Below, one piece after another: positions 1 through 9,887 of a stretch of 64,000 nt of DNA; within the stretch, counting starts at the first letter, position 1; each line of letters starts with the position of its first letter. The DNA comes from Orobanche coerulescens (Eukaryota; Streptophyta; Magnoliopsida; Lamiales; Orobanchaceae), in the NCBI GenBank assembly GCA_033398695.1, contig CM065802.1, positions 75,750,096 through 75,814,095 on the forward strand, written 5' to 3'. The notes beneath the pieces are model-generated. The model saw nothing but the letters and a program-made list of their open reading frames with translations, did not search any database and was not told the origin of the DNA. A program made the translations under genes and the position numbers.

Positions 1-230
1 TCCAAGATAGAGACAAATAAAGATATCTTTACTTAACAAGGACTCTTCCCCACAAGGAAACTATATTCAAAATCCTTATCAGGATTCTACTTCCCATATA
101 TAAGAAGTCCAACATCAACACAGACTCAATGACTTTCTCCGCAAGCTAGGGTTGCAATATTCATGCTTATAAAAATAGGTGTCCTCACACCTATACTGGT
201 ACACAGAATTCTTGACTCCCCCATCACAAT
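1..230 (+). mobile_element. Probable LTR/leader fragment of a Tat-lineage gypsy element
   Basis: The stretch contains a TATA-like TATATAA at 97-103 followed by pyrimidine-rich, leader-like sequence, and it precedes a Tat-type gag fragment on the same strand. I infer that this is the promoter-to-leader end of the element that owned that gag. No LTR boundary, primer-binding site or second LTR is visible because the window starts inside it. It could instead be unrelated promoter-like sequence. Confidence 0.35.
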
Positions 231-399
231 TCATCCCTCACAATTCCCCCATTCAGCCCCCATCGGGTCCGGTGGGGAGTCGAGAGTTGTAGGGGTGAAA
301 CAAGACGACCGAGGAAGGCAAAGTCGAGGTAGAGGCGCGGAAAAGCAAAGGAGCTCCTGCAGTAGCTCAGGGCTGGAAGCTCGCGTCTTATGGGAATTG

Positions 400-715
400 A
401 TAGAGAGAATGGATAACATGGAAAACAAGCAGGGACAGAGTAGACCAAGAAACGAGTATGAAGCTATGCGCCCCTTTGCTCAGTGGATTATGGATTCGCC
501 TACGAATCCTCATCTTAAGATCCCCAATATGGACAAATACTCGGCACATCTGACGCCAGGGACCATATTCAATCCTTTGAGGGCATGATGGCCCTGGTCT
601 CTAACCAAGACGACATTCTTTGTAAAGCTTTCGCCAGCACCTTGGATGGAGCAGACAGGTCCTGGTTCATGGATCTAGAGAAGAGGAGCATCAATTCATT
701 CTCAAAATACATTCT
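400..715 (+). pseudogene. Tat-lineage Ty3/gypsy gag, N-terminal fragment
   Basis: Translation shows a segment resembling the start of the retrotransposon gag domain of Tat-type elements: an 'F..WIMDSP..P.LKIP..DKY' block at about 470-545. It continues, after a frame change near 585, with 'LCKAFASTLDGADRSWFMDLEKRSINSF' content, given here only as its hallmark of an A-x-x-W-F core. Gag is the structural protein that packages the element's RNA. The reading frame is broken near 585 and the similarity stops abruptly near 712, where minus-strand sequence of the same kind of element begins. The copy is therefore truncated and non-functional. Lineage assignment is by recognition of the motif pattern, not by search. 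Confidence 0.6.
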
Positions 716-1440
716 ATTCCCGTTGGTGTGGGAAACTTCGCCCTTTGGTGAGGTAGGGAGACGACCATTCCGAGTTTGCCTTGACTCGGAGAGCCCATAA
801 TGGCATGATAATCTGATATTAAGTCCACAACAATTAATGTTGTAGTAGGTGAGGTTCGGAAGGGATAGTCTCCAACCTCGAGTATTAGGTCCGTAGTCCC
901 CTTCGCCTCTGCTTTATGGTTTGTGAATCCTTCTAGTCTTCTGTTGTAAGGAGATAACATGCTGTCAGGTAGCCCCATCTATTTGAATGTTCTATAGTAT
1001 AGGATATCTTTCACGACCCCTGAGTCAATTAGGAGCCTCTCTGATTCGTAGTTATCTATCCTCCCTTTGATCACTAGGGGTTGTTCCGTTGTGGATCTGT
1101 TTCCTGCCAACTCATTTGGAGAAAAGCTTATTGCCTACCCACCCCTATGAATCCATGGTGGGATGTGATACACCTTACTTAGCTCATGGATCTGCTCTTT
1201 CAATTTGGTATTTGAGGGGATTTCTTCTCGGATGACATGTAGTTTGGCCCTGGGCGGCCTGTATCCTTCCTCCTCTAGCCTATCGTCCCTTATTCTCTTA
1301 TAGTATTTCTTCATGACATACCAATCTAGCTTCCCTTCATCGATCTATTTTTGCACCATTTTTTTTCAAGGAGTAACAATTCTCCGTTCCTTGCCCATTA
1401 TCCTTATAGTAGGCGCAGTATTTGTTGGCGTATTTAGGGA
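691..1440 (-). pseudogene. Tat-lineage zinc-knuckle linker and aspartic protease remnant
   Basis: Read on the minus strand from about 1440 downward, the sequence gives a degenerate CCHC knuckle (KYCAYYKDNGQGTENCY). A conserved basic linker with 'YVMKKYYKR' and 'HELSKVYHIPPWIHRGG'-like text follows, and then an aspartic-protease region with LIDSG in place of the usual L-D-T/S-G active site. The last part (691-978) keeps the hallmark 'MGLP' and '(Y)HAIMGSPS' flap region. Retroviral-type proteases of this kind cut Gag-Pol. Several stops interrupt the frame above 978. The fragment ends at the junction with plus-strand gag near 712. Confidence 0.6.
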
Positions 1441-1632
1441 ATTTCGGATTGTCTTTGATGGGCTTGGGTGGAGGCAGATCCACGAAGTTTAGTATCTCTG
1501 GTATTGGCTTTGTGAGGGGGTGAAGACATCGGCTTTCTCTGTTCCCCTGGTTCTATTTTTACCTTTAAATCTTGCTCCGTTGGAGCCTCAAAAATGGGCG
1601 TTGTCAGTCGGCTTACTTTCTACATCCCTATC

Positions 1633-2148
1633 TCAGTCCCGATCTCCTATCTCTGACCTTTGCTTCTTCTTTTCTTTAGCAAGGCCCATGGTGTAGGCCA
1701 TGTGGTATAGGTCTGCCTTTGTCGCTGGTTCCCTTATGAACAGTTCATGGGTAAGGGCGTCAGATCTCTTTCCGTTAGTGAAGCACATGATGATCTCCCT
1801 GTCCGTGAGGCGCTCTTCTATGGAGTTGGACAAGGTCCCGAATCTGTTGTAGAAATCCATGGTTGACTCGTTCTTCACTTGGACGGTGTTTGCTAAGTCA
1901 TTCAATCGTTTCTTTCTTGATCCTGTCGTGGTGAAGTATTTCAAGAATTGCGCGCGGTCATGTCTCTGTGGGCGCAGTTTATGCTCCGTAGAAACTGCTT
2001 TGCTGGCCTCTATACGCCTATGCGTACCGCTCTTAAAGCTCATGCCATCCACCCTTGGCGCCATCTCCTCCGCGTGGGTATTGAGGCTCAGGAGTTCATA
2101 CGCTGGACTCTTGGTTGTGGCTGTGGAACGGCAGAGGTGGATGATCAT
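1633..2148 (-). pseudogene. Tat-lineage gag, C-terminal half
   Basis: An open frame of 171 codons contains the second half of a retrotransposon gag domain. Hallmarks are FLKYF, a lysine/arginine run, a 'V.VKNESTMDFYNRF' block and a C-terminal 'KADLYHMAYTMGLAKEKKK' region. This is the stretch that would follow the plus-strand gag piece at 400-715, but it lies on the opposite strand and is followed, in its own orientation, by the zinc-knuckle and protease remnant. Together they form a minus-strand gag-pro fragment about 1.45 kb long. The first ~45 residues resemble nothing I recognise, and the annotated methionine may not be the original start. Confidence 0.65.
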
Positions 2149-2199
2149 AATTGCTAAAAATATGTGACTACTTGCGAAAACAAAATTTCAGTTTATAAA

Positions 2200-3924
2200 A
2201 AGAAATCGTTTTAACGAGTCTATAGAACCGTAGACCCGCTCTGAATGATCCAACACCGAAAATGCCGAATGTCTCTACTTCACATGCGTCGGATATTGAT
2301 CGGAAAAATAGTATGTCAATCCGTTCTTAAAGAACACGGCTAGGAATGGACACAATATTTTTTTCTCTTCTCTTCTTCCTTTTCTTTCTCTCAAAGATGA
2401 ACAAGATGAAGAAAAAGAGTTTCTCTCTCCTCAAAGATTACTCACGGCTGATGTTCGACCAAATTCTGGACTTGAAGTGTGTTGTCATTTTATTTTATAA
2501 CATAATGTGAAAAGATATCAAGATTACAATCTTGATCTCTTTTGTAACCATGTGAAAAAATAATACAAAGCACACCCCACACCAAGTCAAGACAACCAAA
2601 GAACACACATGGAAGATGGGAGGAGATGAGGAGGGGGCGACCGACTATGATTGGTGAGAAAAATGAGCCGATCCACCCGGTTCGTGTACCGGACGTTCGC
2701 GCGTTCAATACACTTCGTTTTATCTCAAATGTATTTATACTTAATTAATTAATCCAATTAATTAATTTTATCAAATACAAAATTATAATAATATATTTCC
2801 AAGAAATAATTATTTATGAATTACATTAATCACCCGGTAATTAATTTCAATTCACTAGACCACTTGATTTATCAAATAAATCAAATTAGATATCTAATAT
2901 CCAATATTAATAAAGATATAATAAATACATATTTTATTAAATATCCTTGTGCGCGACTCCATAGGTCCGTCTTAGTCATCAATGGGAGGAACCAAAGAGT
3001 ACGGGTAACACTTAGTCAGTCTAGCGCTCCGTACCGTAACCCAACTAAGAACGAATGATCAGATCATTCAAAACTATTATGTCGTGAATACCGTATACGT
3101 ATAAACTCTTCAATCATATGTCCCGGTCAAGTATTAGGGTCACGGTAAAGTCAAACCCTATGGTAACTTGACTTTATGCTTTCTGTTAATGCAAACCGAG
3201 ATTGTCGAGCTCTCGTGTATCAAATACAACTAGCTCTAAATACTTTGGCCAAAGACTTATGATATCATTTTCCGTTAACCGCATAGGACATTTACCTGCT
3301 CACTTACAGGAGAAAGAATTCTATCTTGGTATTCAGTAGAGACTGCTACTTGCCCACTAAGTTGCATTTCGAGATTGACCCCACCCACCGGCGATTGGAT
3401 CGAACTACTCTAATGACTAACTTAATGTCACAATCACATCTCCTACTGAAACCTCAAGTCAAAGGTCCACGTATACCTATCACAACCTTTCAATTTAGTC
3501 ATTGACAAACCCTGAGTGATATCCATGTGACCGAATTGAGATAAGTCGTGTTTGAGTATACTAATCTCATTAACATACCTATAACGTGTGCTCCCACTAA
3601 CTCTTAGTGAAGACAGACACTCTACATGTCAAAGTACACGTTATACAAATCTTGGCTAAACTTAATGCCCGATTAAGTTTTATCAACTTATGAACTTAGT
3701 TACGCATTCAAGCTCTAAACACTTCCAGTGCCTATCTCCTTATCTCCATAAGGAGTACAATGTTTGCTCTCAAATGCAAGGACTATAAGTATATACCAAA
3801 TCACAATGTCAGTGATATACAATAATATAGAAATAATAATTGCCTTATTAAATATTCATAATTTCAATACAAATACTCTCACTCTCTCATCCTCTGAGTG
3901 ACATTCGAGGGCATATTCCTAACA
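2200..3924 (-). mobile_element. Minus-strand LTR beginning TGTTAGGAATATGCCC
   Basis: On the minus strand a typical LTR start (TGTTAGGAATATGCCC) lies at 3924. About 1.2 kb downstream is a TATA box (TATAAATAC at 2731-2739), followed by pyrimidine-rich transcribed sequence. I place the LTR from 3924 to roughly 2200; the exact 3' end is not determinable because no terminal CA, primer-binding site or target duplication is clear. Such LTR starts are common in plant copia elements and in non-autonomous gag-carrying elements. Since a gag-pro fragment of the same orientation lies directly downstream (2148 to 691), both may belong to one element. Confidence 0.55.
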
Positions 3925-4490
3925 GTTGTTACTCTCAGTTGCCTTCTTTCTGCATTCACGCTCGGAACACACTCCACAGGCAGCTGTTCGAAGCATATTA
4001 ACCTGTCCAATTCCTTTGCTTTAATCTTTGCAATAGTGTCTGCAACTGCATTGGCTCCTCTCCTGGTATGTCGCAACATGACGTTCCATGGTCAATCAAG
4101 CCGCAATCCAATTCTTCTAATGATCGGATCAGCTGGTACATTCCTTTGGTCTTTCACAAGCATGTTCATAAGTTTTTCGTTATCATTTTCTACCACCAGT
4201 TGTCTGATGCATAAATCCCAAGCAACATAAAGTCCTTCAAGAATACCTCTCGCCTCAGCCTGAAAGATCAGGCTAATACCAATGTTTTTAGTGTATCCCC
4301 TGATCCACCTACCGTATGCATCCCTTATGACTCCACTAATGCTCGCAGCATCCGTCTGGACTTGTACCGCTGCATCGGTGTTAAGTTTCAGCCAACCAAT
4401 TGCCGGTGGAATCCAAGTTTCGTGGGGCACCACCTGTATATGCCCTTGTTTGTCAGTTTTAATGGACGTATCATGCATATATGGTGACAT
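3925..4490 (-). pseudogene. RNase H-like (RVT_3 type) domain protein, broken
   Basis: Minus-strand translation gives the plant RNase H-like domain found at the end of LINE elements and in many stand-alone plant ORFs. The motifs in order are 'GWLKLNTDAA' (first catalytic Asp), 'ISGVIRDAYGRWI', 'FQAEARGILEGL' (catalytic Glu), 'LVVENDNEKLM' (second Asp) and 'RRGANAVADTIAK' (last Asp). The frame is continuous except for one in-frame TGA at 4092-4094, probably a former Trp codon. The C-terminus runs into the LTR that starts at 3924, so the end is replaced by LTR sequence. Such domains remove RNA from RNA-DNA hybrids. This copy is most likely a dead LINE fragment, although read-through cannot be excluded. 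Confidence 0.65.
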
Positions 4491-5430
4491 CTTTCAAAAT
4501 ATTTCCATCTTTAGGTGTGCATGTGGTGACAATTGGCTACTCAGTCCATAGCTTTGTGCAATTGTTTCCACATTTAAATGTGCAATTATGTATGATTTGA
4601 TGCATCAAGTTCCATTATTTCTACCCTATTTGTGTCCTGATTTCCGCAAATTAAAAATAAGAAGAAAGCGAATTATTAGTGCAATTTATGTTTGTAGGGA
4701 CAAGTATAGAGATTTGTTTCCATATGCTATTCGTGAAGTGGTGTATCATATTTTCAGTGGATGAATTTCTAGCACCTCCTATATAAATGTTCAAATTATC
4801 GCAGTGCCTATTAGTTCAACAATTACATATATGTCATTTTTTCTATTTTTGCGTAGACCAAAAGGTGAAATCAGTTTCCTCCCAAACATAGCCTTATTTT
4901 CTCATTTTGTAAATCGGTCATTATTATTTTGAAATTTCAAAACCATAATACCTGTAAGTAATGTCAATAACCAAATAATATATTATAACCCATAATATCC
5001 ATATGAACCCTACTATATTTTTTATAACTATTTTAATATTTAATTTTTTTTACATACTATATAAAAATTGGAAAATGATCAAAGTAACTGAAAAAGAGTT
5101 TCGGTTCTTTTTTGTTCTTTCTGAGAAATTTGAGCTGTAAATTTCAGTTCGAGTATATTCGGTTCGTTGAGAAAATTACTTTGATTCGATTTTTAAAGAA
5201 AAAGATCGAAATCGAACCCAAATTACATAAGAAACTTCGAATTTCGATTCTAAACCTTTTTATAAAGAACCAAACTATCACAGCCCAAGTCTAGTAGAAA
5301 TTTCATGTTGTCTTCAAAGTACCAATAATTTCATAAGGAACAAAATTTTATTATAGTAGTAATAAATATCAATAATCCATGGTGACTTTTGCCGTAAACG
5401 ATAGTAAATCATTTCAACTCACTAGTCATT
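4491..5430. other. AT-rich intergenic DNA
   Basis: No coding similarity or structured element is recognised. The short open frame near 5112-5294 is AT-driven. The text around 5100-5290 has runs of 'ttcggttcg' style words also seen near 55.7-56.3 kb, which hints at an old dispersed repeat. Confidence 0.5.
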
Positions 5431-5739
5431 TAGACCCGTGCGATGCAAACATATTGTATAAATTTTTTTAGGTACTTAATGTTTAGCGTAAATGGTTAAA
5501 AGTATTGATAAAAGGGTTGTTCAAACTGTTAATTATAACTTATTAATCGATAAAATGGAGAACAAACACTTTTAACATAACTCAAAATTGCTTTAAGAAT
5601 ATTAATTAATTAGTTTTGTTGACTGGTTGATTTTTTATGAAGATGTGTGATAAATGAGTTCGTCTCAAAATATTGGCAAATGAATTTGTGTCAAAAACCT
5701 ATGTATTTAATTCTTTTATATTACTTCTAAATTCTTATA
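5431..5739. repeat. AT-rich dispersed repeat, left half (split by solo LTR)
   Basis: This stretch begins near a motif reading CCCGTGCGATGCA (about 5433-5448). From 5593 to 5739 it matches 13868-14022 closely, sharing the words 'gaagatgtgtgataaatgag' and 'aaaacctatgtatttaattc'. The repeat resumes at 8501 after a 2.76-kb LTR insertion. No protein is encoded. The class is unknown; a non-autonomous DNA transposon or Helitron-like element is possible. Confidence 0.6.
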
Positions 5740-6101
5740 TGTAACACCCCCAATCCACTCAGGGATATTACACGCCGTAGACCCTCTCCTCGAGGATCTA
5801 CCAGGCTGATAACTAAAATCAAACATCTAAACATCGCCTTTAAGGCTAAAATGACTCAGTAGACCGACTTGGTCTTTCAATAATAACATACAACTCATTC
5901 CCAAACACATACCCACGCAGGGGTCAAAATAAAATAAACTCCCGTACAACGGGAAAAGATACCGCAGCGGAAAAGAAAATACAACTGGACCAATACGACA
6001 TCAACGGAACCTCGTGTGATTAGTATCGTTCATCTTTCATCATCCTTCGTGCCGACCCTGTGCTATGCTCCAAAACCTGAATGCAAAATTAGACATCCAC
6101 C

Positions 6102-6117
6102 CCCCGAATCCTCGGGG
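6102..6117 (-). other. Perfect 6-bp-stem hairpin in solo LTR
   Basis: CCCCGA and TCGGGG flank a 4-nt loop. In the element sense the hairpin follows TTTGCTAA. Equivalent GC-rich hairpins after TTGCTAA or TGCTAA occur at the same relative place in the LTRs of elements I and III with different loop sequences, suggesting a conserved RNA structure near the end of the transcript. Confidence 0.6.
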
Positions 6118-6534
6118 TTAGCAAACTCCACCGTTTTGCTAGTGCAAGTACAAGTGCAAAAATACGAGCCATACAATACAAGTTCCAAGAACAATAATAA
6201 TCGGGAATCCTCAAAGATCCAAACGTAAAGAAAAGTACTTCCCAGGCAAGAGTTTTGGGTAAACATTTCCAAAACCGAAAGATCGCAAATAAGGGAAACA
6301 ATTTACAAAACAGTTTAAAATGCCGTCGAGAGTTTTAATAGAAAACAATTTAGGATTATCAAATCCTAACCTTTCCAAAATCAACAGGTCACACCAAAGG
6401 TTTTGTTTTCGCAATTAGAAAACCAACAAAGAATACACAAGGTTAGAACCCATGTCACGTGTCTTCGGCGGACATAACATCAATACAATATAATCACCCA
6501 AGATACGTAAACCTTGGTCACCAAAATACAACAT

Positions 6535-6805
6535 CAACTCGTGAATCCGTGGCTATACCATCGATTCCCTTCGTAACCCGTCGGACCCTCCCAAGGTGAG
6601 TAGAATGCGTTTTGAAATCATATACACCAATTCGTGAAGTTTTACTCGTGAATCCGTGGCTATACCATTGGAATTCCCTCGTGGCCCGTCGAACCCTCCC
6701 GAGGTGAGCAAATACATTCACCAAACAAACAACCGCACTCGTGAATCCAGGCTATACCATTGGAATTCCCTCCGTGATCCGTCGGACCCTCCGAGGTGAG
6801 CGAAA
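6535..6805 (-). repeat. LTR-internal tandem repeat, three units
   Basis: Three units each read 'actcgtgaatccgtggcta', then 'attccct..', then 'ccgtcggaccctcc(c/g)' and 'aggtgag'. They start near 6537, 6647 and 6738. Related units with the same GTCGG...GGTG core occur in the equivalent part of the LTRs of elements I, II and III. Confidence 0.7.
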
Positions 6806-7701
6806 TACATTCACACAATTAACATGTCACAACAAGGATATTCATACAATCCACCAAAGGCAACAAACACAAAGCACGACATAATCGTCAAATTACAATG
6901 CACCAAAAATGAGATAATATATGCACACACGCGTTATCAAGCGCAACATCAACACCAAACATATCCATAGGATTCACATAGTCACTTACAACCCACACAA
7001 TTTACAAAACACACGCGTTTTGAAAGTGAGCCTTTAACGAGGCTAGTCGAATCTTTTGAAAAACCCGTTTCAAAAAAAACACACACACATACCAAGACGA
7101 TCACCAATCATCATATCCACAAAACAAGAAATGTATGGACAAGGTACTTGCCTCGAATAATTAGACGATGACACGAACGGAACGGAAGAGTTGAACACGA
7201 CCGCAAGGAACCGGCGGAAATGAACCTAACGATTCGAATAGCACAATCACAACCACTTCTAAACGATTACGGAAATGGAATACACCCGGAAACCCGCCTA
7301 CGATTCATGTATTTTCGCACAAAAATAACAACGAGGGCGGACCACAACCAAACCCTCTCGATTCCGTAAAAATCACGAAATATACCATGAATCCGTAGGG
7401 AAACTAAGAATACCAACAAGAATAATCATATTCATCAAGAATCCATCAACAAAACGGAAAGAATCGGACAAAACCCCAAAATCCCCAATTATCCAAAAAG
7501 GTAGGGTTTCAAGAGATATTACCTTGAGTGATTCAAGTATTAAGATCCGTAGAACACGCGTTAGATTGTTTATCCGAGCCTCACAACCGAAAAGAAATGA
7601 TGAAAATCGACCCCCGGATGAAGAACTCTCTCCCTCTATATCTCCTCTCTCGCGGCGATGGAAAAATGGGAAAGAAATGAGCTTCACGCTCAAAACAACG
7701 C

Positions 7702-7812
7702 ATTTATAGTGTAACACTGCAGTTCCTATCGGGCGGCCTATCGGCCGATAGGCCAACCGATAGCCATACAGATGTAGGCGGAGAGTCTATCGACCCCCTA
7801 TCGGCCGAAAGG
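7702..7812 (-). promoter_or_regulatory. TATA box plus CTATCGGCCGATAG palindrome cluster of solo LTR
   Basis: On the minus strand a TATAAAT box occupies 7702-7708. Immediately upstream (7725-7812) lie five full or partial copies of a palindrome with core TATCGGCCGATA. Centres are near 7732, 7744 and 7756, then 7793 and 7804, so copies are 11-12 bp apart within two groups. The cluster has the same position relative to TATA as the palindrome arrays of the other LTRs in this window, although the motif differs. Confidence 0.65.
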
Positions 7813-8500
7813 CTCTGGAAGTGCTCGGCCAAAAACTGAAACGACCATAACTCTCTCGTCCGGACTCCGATTGACTCACCGTCTGAACCATTGGAAAGCT
7901 AATTCGATGTTCTATAATATTGCAAAGATTTATAATTTTTGGAGTTACCAAAAATTAATGGTGACCTAACAAAGACGAACTCATACTTAGAAAAGTCGTT
8001 TAGTAATCCTGAATTCAACAAAACGACACCGAAACCCGAACCTGAATACGAACCGAAGATACGGTTACGAAGTACTCACAAAGACGAATCTAAGAGCTAG
8101 TAGGACACACAATTCCGACCACCCGAAGGCTCGAAATTCGACAACGGAAGGTAATTACCCCAAACTTTGGGAAATTACGAAAATGGCCCAAATGCCCGAA
8201 AATCACCATACGTGATCGAATAACCAAACCGAAGTTCACAACACGTCTAACAAAGTTAAACGGACTTGCGGAAAACTCGAAACAGCAGTTTCGGTCGAGA
8301 TTCGCAAGAATCGAACTCAAGTGCGGAAAAGTCGCTAAAAAGCACAGAACTCAACGAAACGACACCGAAACGAACTCGGATGTCAAAAAGTGTAGAATTA
8401 ATCATTCTCAGAATGACGAAACGGACATGAGCGAGTCGTCAAAACAGACTTCCGCCGAAAAAAAAGAAATTACCGGAAATCGAAAATTGCGGATATTACA

Positions 8501-8790
8501 TTATATTTATCACTTATGTAAATATTAATACTAATATTATAAATTTATAATTATTAATACTCAGATGTATGACATGACACTCAATCTTTATATATTAAAC
8601 CTATATACATAATTCTTTTATATAATTCTAAATTCTTATATTTATCGCTTTTGTAAAAATATTATTACTAATATTATAATTTTATAACTATTAATACTAG
8701 CATTTATGACATGAAACTCAATTATATACTAATACGAGACATCATGGCCCGTGCGATGCACGGGCTTTATTCACCCTAAAGCACGGGTAC
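8501..8790. repeat. AT-rich dispersed repeat, right half
   Basis: This resumes the repeat broken at 5739 and matches 14018-14230, with shared 'tttatcacttttgtaaatatt' style text. It includes copies of a unit ending 'atgacatgaaactcaat' and terminates near CCCGTGCGATGCACGGG at 8749-8765. Confidence 0.6.
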
Positions 8791-9887
8791 TTTATTTTCG
8801 ATAATATCGAATATCATATTTATATTACATATTATTTCAAGGTCCGAGCATTCACAGTTTTTGTTTTTCGAGTGAAATTATTCTAAATTAAAACATCGTA
8901 TTTTTATATAACGTATTTAATATCAGGTATGGCTTAGGCTGGGTTATTGACAGGTTAAAATGACTTGTACTCAAAATGTGCAACATATTTATCCATGATA
9001 CTAACAACATAAAAAAATTACATGTGCATTTCTTAAGATGGATTATATCTCACTGAAGCAAAACATTTGTTCGTGTTTACAGAAGTCAATACGAACTACT
9101 TTTTAATTAGTAGCATCGAACTATCATATATAGCTTATTCGGTGGTGCATCCTAGCGTCAATATATGGGGTACTATATGAGGTAGATTTCAAACAATGGG
9201 TTCATATATAACATATTAAGATATCGAATTGATATCTATATAGTCAAGTTACCAAATACGTACGATCATCTAAAATGAATGATTTATTGCCATTTAATCA
9301 AACACTTATTACGCCTACGATGCTACGTATTTGAAATAATTTTTCTCACATATTTTTATACTTTAAAATCCTTATGGCAAATATTATAATTTTTATTACA
9401 TATTTCACTCTTACTCCTTAGTTGTTTATATTTTTTAGATGTAAAAAAATTGCACTCTTAGTTGTTTATAGAGTATTTTTTATGTAAATAATGTTATTTT
9501 GCGTCATGTGCATGTAATTCGTGGTATGCGTATTCTCAAAACTGTATAACCTCAAATTTTTAAATTTGTAAATTTTTAAATTAGTTAAAACCATCTTTAT
9601 TTTCCTCGGATATAATCAAATTTTTTTTAATATCTATCATCTTTGCATTGCCTTCCATTTTGAATTGACAGACTTGAAATTACTATCCTTTAAAATTAGA
9701 GTTAACTATATTTTTAGTCCTTGTGGTTTGCGGTTATTTCATTTTCAGTCCAAATTTTCAAAAAGTTTTAGGTTTGGTCCAAAAGTGAAAGGATAATTCC
9801 ATATTTACCCAATCTGAAAATCAAAATACCATATTTCCCCAAAGCACAAATTTTTGGTGCATAAGTACAATGCCTTTAAAGAATTTT
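8791..9887. other. AT-rich intergenic DNA with possible transposon remnant
   Basis: No coding signal is seen. The words 'tttagtccttgtggtttg' and 'ggtttggtcc' at about 9712-9780 resemble terminal sequences of a widespread plant repeat, but no matching second terminus was found. Confidence 0.45.

Larger units (their letters stand above)
5740..8500 (-). mobile_element. Solo Ty3/gypsy LTR (Tekay-like), minus strand, with TSD
   Basis: The segment starts TGTAACACCC and ends GGATATTACA, the same termini as the LTRs of the full elements at 16-45 kb, and is flanked on both sides by TTATA (5735-5739 and 8501-8505). No internal domain or second LTR is present, so it is a solo LTR left by recombination between the two LTRs of a complete element. 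In element orientation it contains U3 (8500 down), a palindrome cluster, a TATA box at 7702-7708, a transcribed part with a 60-100-bp tandem repeat, and a strong hairpin at 6102-6117. The uninterrupted target sequence exists as a paralogue at 14018-14022. Confidence 0.93.

Noticed and set aside
2490..2708. Minus-strand 72-codon frame in the LTR at 2200-3924
   Set aside because: It lies just downstream of the LTR TATA box in what should be R/U5, has no domain and no family-wide support that I can judge.
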